From positions 2,728,001-2,792,000 of the forward strand of contig NZ_CP077369.1 in the NCBI RefSeq assembly GCF_019048525.1: DNA of 64,000 nucleotides, written 5' to 3'. A program made the translations under genes and the position numbers. Of this stretch, positions 8,080-15,961 are shown in pieces. The notes beneath the pieces were generated by a model. That model did no database searches. It was not told the origin of the DNA and saw only the letters and a program-made list of their open reading frames with translations. Positions within the stretch are counted from its first letter, which is position 1, and each line of letters starts with the position of its first letter. The DNA is from Acinetobacter lwoffii (GTDB lineage: Bacteria; Pseudomonadota; Gammaproteobacteria; Pseudomonadales; Moraxellaceae).

Positions 8080-9403
8080 TGACTTATTGATTTGGCATCG
8101 GGTTATTTTTAAAATACTCATCTACTTTATTCCATGGTGCAGTCGATGCCACGCCTTTCACCATATTCTGGTTCACACCCTGACAAAGTGCGTTGTCCGG
8201 CGTCAAATGAAAAGCATTTACATTTGGATCCATATAAGGAATTGAGCCTGGACGGCGCTGGAAATAGAAGTTTAACCAATCGACCACAGCTTCAAAGCCA
8301 TAATCCGACATGGCCCATGCACTGTTATGTCCGCCCCAATGATGACCAAATTCATGTGCAATAATTCGATAACCAGATAATCTGTAATGGCCATAGAACA
8401 ACCAGGTATCCACTCCCAAGACTGCTCCACCTCCTAAACCACCACCCATATTGGTAATGCCAAGATTAATTTCATTGCGGTTAAGAATTTCCCGATAGAT
8501 CCGGACATAATCTTCTGGCTGAAAGAAACCATTCGGCCCTTCTACCTGACCAGCATTGCCCAAAAAATCGTGTCCCATGACCGCTTTATGGTTAAACCAT
8601 AAGGTTTCAAATTCTGGAGTACTGAGCATATAGGCCAGATTAGTCATCATCATGACCCATTCCCGGGCATAGACCGGCGTAATACGACACCATTTATTCG
8701 GTTCATCATAGGTACCGAAATAAATTTTCCATTTGGCTTTAATCTGGTTCAGCTTTTTAACGTGCTCATCAGTCTCAGAGCTAATTTTCAGATCAAAAAC
8801 ATTGCTTGGATTTTGCGTGGTCTGACTCAGACCTGCCAGCTGGATCGAGCCTGTGCCATCAAGCAACGGGAAACGGGATTGATCGGTTAACTTGAGATCA
8901 AAATTTGCCTTCGAAAATGGCGTCAACTGATCCAGCTTAGCCAGAATCACCCAGTCTTCTGAGTTTTTAATCTTGGCACGAATCTGCAAATCACGTACAG
9001 GCACAGCACTGTAACTTTGCACATGCAGGTGGTTGCCATTTAGAGTTGCCGATAAAATCTGGTTCATATAAACATGACGCTGGCTGCTATTAGTCAAGAT
9101 TTCCCATGATTCACCATCCTGCAAAACACGGCTTCTCTCGCGTGCTTTAGATTCGGTTAAAATCATAGCTTGGTTTAGCTGGGTGGATTTATTCTGTTGC
9201 AGGGTCAGCATTGGCAGAATATGAATTTTCTGATTGGCCATGTGTATTAGATTCTGACCATAAATATAAAGATCGCTAGCCTTGGCCAGTCGACTGCTCT
9301 GGTTTTGCCCTTTTAAAATATAATCTCGGAAAGTATCTACACTTTTATTGGGTAAGATAGACTCTGAACCGTACCGGGTTTGTCGGAGACTTTTTTATTT
9401 AAG

Positions 9404-10306
9404 TTAAGCCACCTGACCTAACGGGTTAATCTTATCATAGTACATTGCTTCAAACTCAAAAGGCGACACATAACCCAGTGCACTGTGTACACGCTTTTTA
9501 TTGAACCAATCTACCCAGTTTAGTGTCGCAAGTTGTACATCTGCTAAACCTTGCCAATCTGCTTTTAAATATTCAATCACCTCTGTTTTGTATAAGCCAT
9601 TCACCGTTTCAGCCAAAGCATTATCGTATGAATCACCAGTTGTACCGACTGATGCTCGTAAATTTGCTGCTTCTAAACGATTGGTATAGCGAATCGAAAG
9701 ATATTGCACACCCCTGTCGGAATGATGAATCACATTCTTTGGCATGCCTCGATCGTGCAATGCTTGCTCAAGTGCATCGAGCACCATATCTGTATTCATT
9801 CGTGTAGATACTTTCCATCCAACAATTGCTCGTGAGAACACATCAATAATAAAGGCGGTATAGACCCAGCCTGAATGAGTTTGAATATACGTAAAGTCAC
9901 TGACCCATAATTGGTCAGGTCGATCAGCACTAAAATTACGTTTCACTAAATCATCTGCTCGTTTTTGATCATCTCGGTTGCGGGTAGTTTGTTTGTTCTT
10001 ACCACGCCAAACACCTTGTATATCTAGCTTCTGCATCAATCGAGCAACTGTACAACGTGCAATAACATAGCCTTCACGTTTCAATTTTTGCCAAACTTTA
10101 CGTACACCATATCGACCTGAACTTTCCTTCCAAATTCGTTTAATTTGTTCAGCATGATGCTTATCATGTAGATCTCGTTTCGCTCGATGTTCTGGATTGT
10201 CAGCGAGATCTAAAGTTCGGTAATAGGTTGAAGCTGCGATCGGTAAAATCCTACAAATCGCATCAACACCATATAAGTCTTTATTGTTATGGATAAAATC
10301 CACCAT
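9404..10306 (-). CDS. IS3-family transposase OrfB (DDE integrase)
   Basis: 300-residue catalytic part of the IS3 transposase. It has an N-terminal HTH_21-like region (SGRYGVRKVWQKLKREG), then the rve integrase core. Asp is in LWVSDFTYI, the second Asp in IHHSDRGVQYLS and the Glu in ALAETVNGLYKTEVI, giving the DD(35)E triad. The C-terminal DWFNKKRVHSALGYVSP is typical. Its ATG overlaps the orfA stop. The active enzyme in this family is usually an OrfAB fusion made by -1 frameshifting: in the last part of orfA the codons GCT TTT TTC give a U UUU UUC slippery heptamer (about 10337-10343), suitable for this. Intact. Confidence 0.93.
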   Translation of the reverse strand: MVDFIHNNKDLYGVDAICRILPIAASTYYRTLDLADNPEHRAKRDLHDKHHAEQIKRIWKESSGRYGVRKVWQKLKREGYVIARCTVARLMQKLDIQGVWRGKNKQTTRNRDDQKRADDLVKRNFSADRPDQLWVSDFTYIQTHSGWVYTAFIIDVFSRAIVGWKVSTRMNTDMVLDALEQALHDRGMPKNVIHHSDRGVQYLSIRYTNRLEAANLRASVGTTGDSYDNALAETVNGLYKTEVIEYLKADWQGLADVQLATLNWVDWFNKKRVHSALGYVSPFEFEAMYYDKINPLGQVA

Positions 10307-10623
10307 TATTTGTGTGGGCGGTCGAGCTCCGCCTGGGCGAAAAAAGCGGCTGCTTTACGTAGAATTTCATTGGCACGCTTTAATTCTTTAATTTCACGTT
10401 CCATTTGCTTCATTTTTTCTTGATCAGATATCTGTTGTACTTTAATAGGATTTTGCTGATCTAAATGCTTTTGATGCCAGGCACGAAGTGTTTCAGGAGT
10501 ACAACCAATCTTAGGCGCAATTGCTGTGATTGCAGCCCAAGTAGAAGGATAATCTTTTTCAGATTCAATTAGTAATTGAACCGCTCTTTCTCTAATTTCG
10601 GGGGTATAGGTTGGTTTTTTCAT
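10306..10623 (-). CDS. IS3-family transposase OrfA (helix-turn-helix)
   Basis: 105-residue DNA-binding part. TYTPEIRERAVQLLIE opens a HTH_Tnp_1 domain, with the recognition helix in CTPETLRAWHQ. A leucine-rich coiled coil (EKMKQMEREIKELKRANEILRKAAAFFAQAELDR) follows, which dimerises the transposase. The terminal AAAFFAQAELDR string is strongly conserved in the IS51 group. Starts at ATG 10621-10623 about 25 bp inside the right inverted repeat. Its stop overlaps the orfB start. Confidence 0.93.
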   Translation of the reverse strand: MKKPTYTPEIRERAVQLLIESEKDYPSTWAAITAIAPKIGCTPETLRAWHQKHLDQQNPIKVQQISDQEKMKQMEREIKELKRANEILRKAAAFFAQAELDRPHK

Positions 10624-11363
10624 CGGAATAGTCTCTCAGAATATTGAGTCTCCGACAAACCCGGTACGGTTCACTCCAAGTTAAAAGATTTTTCCCGGTA
10701 GCTTTTTACAGTTCCATCATTTCGTGATACATAGACCAAGCCATCGTTATGGCGATGCATGACTGCCGACAAATTGGTTTCTGTTAAAATGGGCGCAATA
10801 TTATTTCCATTTTTCTGAATCTGATTGATATCGTGGACATAAGTCATACCATCGGGCAGACTGGTGTACAGATAGTCGCCCATGACCTCCATACGTGCAT
10901 TACAGTTGCGTGCACAGCCCGGCAAGCTGAGCCGTGCAAATTTGCGGGCCTTTAAATGATTTTGCGCAGTCACATCACTTTGACGCCAGACATTGATCCG
11001 GCCTTCAATATTAGGTACATAAACATAGCGATCGTCAGCAGTCACTGCATTGCTATGTACCAGCGCATAATTAAGCGCATCGCCCCACCATACACCTGTG
11101 CCGAGTGCCGTAATGAAGTTCGGTTGCTCACCACTAATATCTAGAATATCAATTCGGTTTAAGCCATAGTTGGCCACATATAAACGCCCTGCATGAATTT
11201 CCAGATCATTCAGACTGTCCCATTTTTTGACCAGACCCGGAATTTTCATAGGATCTATGGAACTGAGTGCACGTTTTTGTTTTAAGTCATAACGCAACAT
11301 ATTCGATTCGGCCTGACTATTGGCAATATAGTCAAATCATTATAAAACCAATACAATGGTGCA

Positions 11364-11669
11364 ATGAGTTATTCAGAACATTTTAGACGTAAAATTTTAG
11401 CTAAGCTTGAGGAAGGTTATTCTATTCGAGCGGTAGCTGCACAATTTGAAATTAATAAAAATACCATTGTTGAATGGAAGAAACGTATAGAGATTAAAAA
11501 AACTCGTGTACGTAAACCTTCTAAAATTAACGATGATGCTTTACGTGAAGATGTTGAAAAGTATCCTGATGCTTATCAATATGAACGTGCTGCACGTTTT
11601 AATTGTGGTGTTTCATCTATTGGTGCTGCATTAAAGCGCTTAAATATTACAGTTAAAAAAAGACGTTAA
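11364..11669 (+). CDS. IS630-family transposase, N-terminal ORF (helix-turn-helix)
   Basis: 101 residues. SEHFRRKILAKLEEGYSIRAVAAQFEINKNTIVEWKKR is a homeodomain-like HTH that binds the element's ends, followed by a second HTH-like stretch (FNCGVSSIGAALKRLNI). The ORF ends in codons GTT AAA AAA AGA CGT TAA; the run of seven A (11655-11661) is a natural slippery site. A -1 shift there continues into KTLSHPKADTKLRDKF and on into the catalytic ORF. Confidence 0.92.
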   Translation: MSYSEHFRRKILAKLEEGYSIRAVAAQFEINKNTIVEWKKRIEIKKTRVRKPSKINDDALREDVEKYPDAYQYERAARFNCGVSSIGAALKRLNITVKKRR

Positions 11670-11716
11670 GCCATCCTAAAGCAGATACAAAGCTTAGGGA
11701 TAAATTTATTCTGCAA

Positions 11717-12211
11717 GTGAATGAATTAGAAAAAAACCATCCGATTATTTATCTGGATGAAAGTGGTTTTAAGTCACATGATTATAGACCTCATGGCTAC
11801 TCACGAAAAGGAGTACCCTGTTTAGGGCAATATAATTGGCAATTAAAGAATCAGACCAATGCCATTGGAGCAATCCATGAGGGTAAGTTATTTTCAGTCG
11901 GTTTATTTGACTGCAAAATCAATTCAGATGTTTTTCATTTTTGGATTGAGCAATTCCTCATACCAGCATTACCAGAAAATAGTGTAGTGGTTATGGATAA
12001 TGCAGCATTTCATAAAAGAGCAGATATTCAGGAGTTATTGGAACAACAAGGGCATAAAATTCTTTGGCTTCCTGCATACAGCCCTGATTTAAATCCTATA
12101 GAACACATGTGGGCATGGGTTAAACGTAAGCGTAAAGAATGGTTGATCGACTCAGTCGATGAGTTATTTCGAGTTTTTTTCGAATCTTGTATGAATAATA
12201 AAGTAGTTTGA
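11717..12211 (+). CDS. IS630-family transposase, catalytic ORF (DDE)
   Basis: 164 residues from its first ATG, but most likely translated as an extension of the upstream ORF by -1 frameshifting from 11655-11661. The DDE_3 triad is visible: Asp in IIYLDESGFKSH, Asp in VVMDNAAFHK and Glu in SPDLNPIEHMWAWVKRK. The stop TGA at 12209-12211 lies in the right inverted repeat. All catalytic residues are present, so the element may be active. Confidence 0.92.
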   Translation: MNELEKNHPIIYLDESGFKSHDYRPHGYSRKGVPCLGQYNWQLKNQTNAIGAIHEGKLFSVGLFDCKINSDVFHFWIEQFLIPALPENSVVVMDNAAFHKRADIQELLEQQGHKILWLPAYSPDLNPIEHMWAWVKRKRKEWLIDSVDELFRVFFESCMNNKVV

Positions 12212-12537
12212 CTATATAAAGGACATCGCCATTTACCACCATGACGGTGGGATTCCAGCTGGCCAGACCGAAATTCCCTGCTGTTAATTCTGAACCCACA
12301 TCCAGAACCTTAAATTCCGCAATTTTGCTCAGTTGCTCACCCGAACCGGGGGGGTGTCACTGGATCCGGCAGCGTCTGCTGTGGCGTACTGCTCTCACCT
12401 CCTCCACCCCCACATCAGCAACACGATGGACACTGACAAGATCGCTCGTCTAAATAGCATTGAATTCCCCAATAAATTTAAAAATTAAAATAAAAAATCA
12501 AAGTCTTATAGCTTAATTTTCAGTTGGGTTCGAGCAT

Positions 12538-12566
12538 AAAAAATGAGGACTTGATCAAGTCCTCAT
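12538..12566 (-). terminator. Terminator of the PACE efflux gene
   Basis: A 24-bp perfect palindrome (12543-12566, arms ATGAGGACTTGA / TCAAGTCCTCAT) is followed on the minus strand by six T (12538-12543). It lies about 70 bp after the aceI-like stop codon. Beyond it, up to the start of the broken lipoprotein gene, the sequence is AT-rich with no gene. Confidence 0.85.
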
Positions 12567-12635
12567 CGCTGAATATTTCACCTTTCGCATTCTGAAAAGG
12601 GAGTCTGAACTGTGTGGTATTTTTTATGGCGTATT

Positions 12636-13073
12636 TTATGATGAGATTTTCCGATAATCCGGCTGTAGCCCCAGTCTGGCTTCTAGATGATCATAAACCC
12701 ACTGAAAAATAAAGGTATATACGAGAATACAAAGGGTTAGAGCTAAGTCCAGCAAAAAGGCCTGAGCCAGACTCATGTGTAAGGCATAAGCCACCATCGG
12801 AATGGTCGCCAGCATCAAACCGCCTTCAAAGCCAATTGCATGAGCAATTCGCACTTTAATGGTTCTTTTCAAATGATGTCTGGCTTCAAACTTTTCAAAA
12901 TAGTGATTGAACAGCATGTTCCAGAATACTGAAGTCACGGCCATAGCAATCCCGAGTGCACCAGTGACCTCAAGCGGCATATGCATCAATGTACTTAGTA
13001 GGACAGCGATCACGACCAGCAAAATGCCTTCATATAAGGCAGCATGAATCAGTCTTCTTTTGGAAATTAACAT
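12636..13073 (-). CDS. aceI: PACE-family multidrug (chlorhexidine) efflux protein, AceI-like
   Basis: 145-residue inner-membrane protein with two tandem bacterial transmembrane pair domains, four helices in all (about residues 8-30, 33-55, 78-100 and 103-128). The family exports chlorhexidine, other biocides and short-chain diamines by proton exchange. The family's essential glutamate in helix 1 is present at position 15 (HAALYEG). The second repeat has the equivalent HAIGFEGGLM. Length matches the family. It faces a LysR gene 83 bp away, as aceI faces aceR in A. baumannii, which supports the name. Expression is probably induced through the dyad in that gap. Confidence 0.9.
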   Translation of the reverse strand: MLISKRRLIHAALYEGILLVVIAVLLSTLMHMPLEVTGALGIAMAVTSVFWNMLFNHYFEKFEARHHLKRTIKVRIAHAIGFEGGLMLATIPMVAYALHMSLAQAFLLDLALTLCILVYTFIFQWVYDHLEARLGLQPDYRKISS

Positions 13074-13123
13074 ATCAAATCAGCTCAGTTTTTTACACGA
13101 TTCAGGAAGTTTATTTCTTTAAA

Positions 13124-13142
13124 TCTGACTATTCGAGTTAGA
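13124..13142. promoter_or_regulatory. Candidate LysR-type operator between aceI and aceR
   Basis: Interrupted dyad TCTGACT (13124-13130), ATTCG, AGTTAGA (13136-13142), with one mismatch in seven pairs. It lies in the 83-bp gap between the divergent efflux and regulator genes, just upstream of the regulator start. Spacing and symmetry fit a LysR box. Assignment is inference. Confidence 0.45.
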
Positions 13143-13156
13143 ATCTATCAATAAAA

Positions 13157-14062
13157 ATGAAAGATAAAATTATGAATGTTAATCAAGAACAGTTACTGAT
13201 GTTTAAAACCGTGATGGAAACTGGCTCCTTCTCTGCGGCTGCCCGACAACTGGGTAAAGTCCCTTCAGCAGTCAGCATGGCCATTGCCAATCTGGAAATT
13301 GACCTAAATCTAGAACTGTTTCAGCGTATAGGTCGTGAACCGAAACCGACCGCACAGGCGCAGGTGCTGTATGAAAAAACCCAGCAACTTCTGGTCGAGA
13401 TGAACCAGTGGAAACAGCATGCTCAAGCCCTAAGTTCAGGCCTGGAATCTGAACTGAATATTGTGGTGGTTTCAGAATTGCTGCATACACGCTGGACCGA
13501 TTATATCGTGTTGCTGGAACAGGAATTTCCTGCACTGCAAATCAATGTGTTTAGTGCACCTCAGGAAGATGCACATCGTATGCTGTTTGAAGGTTCAGCG
13601 CAGCTGGCTTTAATGTTTGAACGCGAACAGCTGGAAACACGGGAACAGTTTGTGGAGTTGAAACGTGAGGTACTGGTGGCTGTAGTCGCTAAACAGCATC
13701 CCTTAAGTCAGTTCGATCAAGTCAGTTATGAACAGATTTTGCAAAACAGGCAGATTGTGGTCGCCAGTCGGGATCGTACCATTAAACCGGAACTGCTCTT
13801 TTCAAGACACTACTGGCGGACCGACAATCACCACTCGGCTTGCAGCATGATACGGCAAGGTCTGGGCTGGGGCGTGCTGCCACTCGAGATGCTGAATGAG
13901 CAGCCACATTTGCAAGATCAGTTACAGGTTCTCAACCTGCTCGATTTCACCCCAAAGTTTGAATATTTTGTTGACCTGGTCTGGAGCAGGGAAACCCGAT
14001 TAGGCACAGCTGCTCATTTTTTGATTAATCACTTGCGCAAACAACGTAAAACTAGGCATTAA
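13157..14062 (+). CDS. aceR: LysR-family regulator, AceR-like
   Basis: About 300 residues. An N-terminal winged HTH covers residues ~8-65 (LLMFKTVMETGSFSAAARQLGKVPSAVSMAIANLE). A LysR substrate-binding domain follows (~95-295), with ELNIVVVSELLHTRWTDY at its start. It is divergent from the PACE pump gene; AceR activates aceI in response to chlorhexidine in A. baumannii, and this gene has the same position. Start is either ATG 13157 or the Met five codons later (MNVNQEQLLMF), which looks more like other LysR N-termini. Ligand specificity is inferred from the neighbour only. Confidence 0.87.
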   Translation: MKDKIMNVNQEQLLMFKTVMETGSFSAAARQLGKVPSAVSMAIANLEIDLNLELFQRIGREPKPTAQAQVLYEKTQQLLVEMNQWKQHAQALSSGLESELNIVVVSELLHTRWTDYIVLLEQEFPALQINVFSAPQEDAHRMLFEGSAQLALMFEREQLETREQFVELKREVLVAVVAKQHPLSQFDQVSYEQILQNRQIVVASRDRTIKPELLFSRHYWRTDNHHSACSMIRQGLGWGVLPLEMLNEQPHLQDQLQVLNLLDFTPKFEYFVDLVWSRETRLGTAAHFLINHLRKQRKTRH

Positions 14063-14151
14063 TCACAGAAATTCAACGACAGTCTACTTGGTAAACCGGC
14101 CATTTATGATATATAAGAAAGCATAAGCAATAACCATAGAACTAGATCGTA

Positions 14152-15129
14152 ATGACATTAACTGCATTAAACCAATTAAAAAACTTGACGACCATTGTGG
14201 CAGACAGCAGTGATTTGAGTGCCATTGAAAAATTTCGTCCGCTTGATGCAACCACCAATCCATCGCTGATTACTGCAGCAGCGAAACAACCTGAAAATCA
14301 GGCTTTGATTGAAGCTGCTTTTCAGCAGGCCCAGCAAGAAGGCTATACAGATGATGCCCTGATTGAACGTACCATTGATATTTTGACGGTCAAATTCGGT
14401 GTAGAAATCTTAAAACTGATTGAAGGTCGTGTTTCAACGGAAGTCGATGCTTCGCTGTCCTTTAATACTGAAGCTACCATTGCCAAAGCCAAAGAGTTAC
14501 TGGCACTTTATGCGCAATATGGAATTGACTCAGACCGCATTCTGATCAAGATCGCGTCTACCTGGGAAGGCATTCAGGCAGCGAAAGCACTGGAAGAACA
14601 AGGCATTCATACCAATCTGACTTTATTGTTTGGTCAGCATCAGGCCCATGCCTGTGCTGATGCCAAAGTAACATTAATCTCGCCTTTTGTCGGCCGTATT
14701 CTGGACTGGTACAAAAAAGCTGAAGGCGTTGAGTCTTACCCGATTGAAAAAGATCCGGGTGTACTTTCGGTTAAGCGTATTTATGAATTTTATAAAGCGC
14801 ATGGTATTCAGACTGAAATCATGGGTGCCAGCTTCCGCAGTATTGATCAGGTTCTAGGCTTGAGCGGCTGTGACCTGCTCACGGTAGCACCAAACCTGCT
14901 GGCCGAACTGGAAAATGATCAGCGTGAAGTGCAGGCCCAACTCTCAGCCAAAGATATTAAAGTTCAAGGTGAACTCAGCCCAATCAGCCCTGCCGATTTT
15001 GAAGCACAACTGAAACAGGATCCGATGGCCAGTGAATTATTGCAAGGCGGCATTGACGGTTTCATTAAAGCCCGTGAGCAACTGGCTGCTTTATTACGTG
15101 AAACTTTCCTGAGTACCACTGAGATTTAA
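14152..15129 (+). CDS. tal: Transaldolase
   Basis: 325-residue enzyme of the non-oxidative pentose phosphate pathway. It moves a dihydroxyacetone unit from sedoheptulose-7-phosphate to glyceraldehyde-3-phosphate. Signatures: DATTNPSLI near the N-terminus and the Schiff-base lysine Lys133 in RILIKIASTWEG. The conserved MGASFRS and GCDLLTV stretches are also present. Length matches TalB-type enzymes. It stands alone, with a strong hairpin terminator just after the stop. Confidence 0.96.
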   Translation: MTLTALNQLKNLTTIVADSSDLSAIEKFRPLDATTNPSLITAAAKQPENQALIEAAFQQAQQEGYTDDALIERTIDILTVKFGVEILKLIEGRVSTEVDASLSFNTEATIAKAKELLALYAQYGIDSDRILIKIASTWEGIQAAKALEEQGIHTNLTLLFGQHQAHACADAKVTLISPFVGRILDWYKKAEGVESYPIEKDPGVLSVKRIYEFYKAHGIQTEIMGASFRSIDQVLGLSGCDLLTVAPNLLAELENDQREVQAQLSAKDIKVQGELSPISPADFEAQLKQDPMASELLQGGIDGFIKAREQLAALLRETFLSTTEI

Positions 15130-15151
15130 AGAAAATTTAGCAAATTTCTCC

Positions 15152-15187
15152 AAGCCGATGTTGCTATAATGCCGCATCGGCTTTTTT
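15152..15187 (+). terminator. Terminator of tal
   Basis: AAGCCGATG (15152-15160) pairs with CATCGGCTT (15175-15183), loop of 14 bases, followed by a T run. It ends before the GTG at 15205, which argues against the earlier in-frame ATG at 15169 as the start of the LysE gene, because that ATG lies within the hairpin. Confidence 0.85.
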
Positions 15188-15204
15188 GTTCATGCGAGTT
15201 TTTC

Positions 15205-15864
15205 GTGTTTGGTATCACAGATCTAACGACCTTTATCATTGGAACCACGTTGATTGTGCTACTGCCCGGGCCGAATTCCCTGTATGTCATGTCGATTGCT
15301 TCGCGCTTTGGGATTAAGACGGGATATATGGGTGCCTTGGGGGTTTATACGGGCGATCTGATCCTGATTATATGTACAGCATTGGGAGCAGCTTCTTTAC
15401 TGCATGCCTTTCCGGTACTGTTTATTGCACTGAAAGTTATTGGAGCGATCTATCTCAGTTACTTGGGTATCAAGCTAATCATTGCGGCCTACCAGACTTT
15501 CTTTCCGGAAAAGTCATCACAACGCGTCCAGATTAAAAAGACGACTCCAGATACGGTAGAATCTGTTCATCCCTTTCGTACCGCACTTACGATTAGCATC
15601 TTAAATCCCAAAGCGATTCTGTTTTATCTGTCTTTTTTTGTGCAGTTTGTCGATCCTGCCTATCCTTATCCTGCCCTGACGTTCACGCTACTGGCTCTGA
15701 TCCTGCAATTGATCAGTATGACCTATCTGTCAATCCTGATTTTTTCTGGTGTAAAACTGGCGTCCTATTTCAATCAAAATTATAAAGTGACTGCCAGCTG
15801 TGTCGCGGCGGTCGGGATTCTATTTTGTGGTTTTGGCCTTAAACTGGCGACTTCAACTTTCTAG
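15205..15864 (+). CDS. LysE/RhtB-family amino-acid exporter
   Basis: About 219 residues from GTG 15205 (FGITDLTTF...). Inner-membrane exporter of the LysE superfamily, which expels amino acids or their analogues. The family motif LLPGPNSLYVMSIASRFG lies in helix 1, followed by a G-x-GxxxGD segment (GALGVYTGDLI). Six hydrophobic segments and a charged central loop (FFPEKSSQRVQIKKTT) fit the fold. A second conserved stretch is SILNPKAILFYLSFFVQF. The ATG at 15169 is in frame but inside the tal terminator, so I prefer the GTG. Substrate unknown. Confidence 0.85.
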   Translation: MFGITDLTTFIIGTTLIVLLPGPNSLYVMSIASRFGIKTGYMGALGVYTGDLILIICTALGAASLLHAFPVLFIALKVIGAIYLSYLGIKLIIAAYQTFFPEKSSQRVQIKKTTPDTVESVHPFRTALTISILNPKAILFYLSFFVQFVDPAYPYPALTFTLLALILQLISMTYLSILIFSGVKLASYFNQNYKVTASCVAAVGILFCGFGLKLATSTF

Positions 15865-15961
15865 TATTGACCGGCTTCAAGCCACCAGACCTCTGGATAA
15901 AATTGTTAAAAACATTGTGTTGATACGTGAAAAGCGTATGATTTAAACGCATTTAAAAATA

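Larger units (their letters stand above)
9366..10673 (-). mobile_element. IS3-family insertion sequence (IS51-like group)
   Basis: Complete element of about 1308 bp with perfect 27-bp terminal inverted repeats (9366-9392 and 10647-10673), ends TGAACC...GGTTCA. It carries orfA and orfB on the minus strand, overlapping by one base (TAATG). It is flanked by CTC (9363-9365 and 10674-10676), a 3-bp target duplication. Reading the right end one base shorter gives a 4-bp duplication ACTC, which is the reading that restores the frame of the interrupted gene. Both ORFs are intact, so the element may still be mobile. Confidence 0.95.
11329..12214 (+). mobile_element. IS630-family insertion sequence
   Basis: About 886-bp element with short terminal inverted repeats beginning TAGTCAAA at both ends. 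It is flanked by TA duplications (11327-11328 and 12215-12216), the IS630 target rule. Removing element plus one TA restores the reading frame of the interrupted lipoprotein gene, which confirms the boundaries. It holds two ORFs in different frames joined by a likely -1 frameshift. Transcription is opposite to the host gene. Confidence 0.92.
8084..12460 (-). pseudogene. Secreted lipoprotein, propeller-like plus HExxH metallopeptidase-like; split by two insertion sequences and frameshifted
   Basis: Three pieces on the minus strand form one ancestral gene of about 725 codons. N-part 12460-12215: hydrophobic leader from ATG 12458-12460, then a lipobox-like Cys with a Gly-rich linker (CGGGGGESS). 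Middle 11326-10674: repeated YVANYGLNRIDIL / YVYVPNIEGRINVW units, like a beta-propeller. C-part from about 9361 to 8084: a region ending in HEFGHHWGGH (His/Glu/His at codons near 8327-8356), a zinc-protease-like motif. Removing the IS630 element and one TA copy joins N-part and middle in frame. The C-part is open right up to the IS3 element. Two frame changes lie near the N-terminus: one just before the lipobox Cys (near 12415) and one at a 7-C tract (12348-12354). I do not recognise the family. The gene is inactive as it stands. Confidence 0.82.

Noticed and set aside
12241..12453. 70-codon plus-strand open frame
   Set aside because: Antisense to the N-terminal part of the interrupted lipoprotein gene; no family features.
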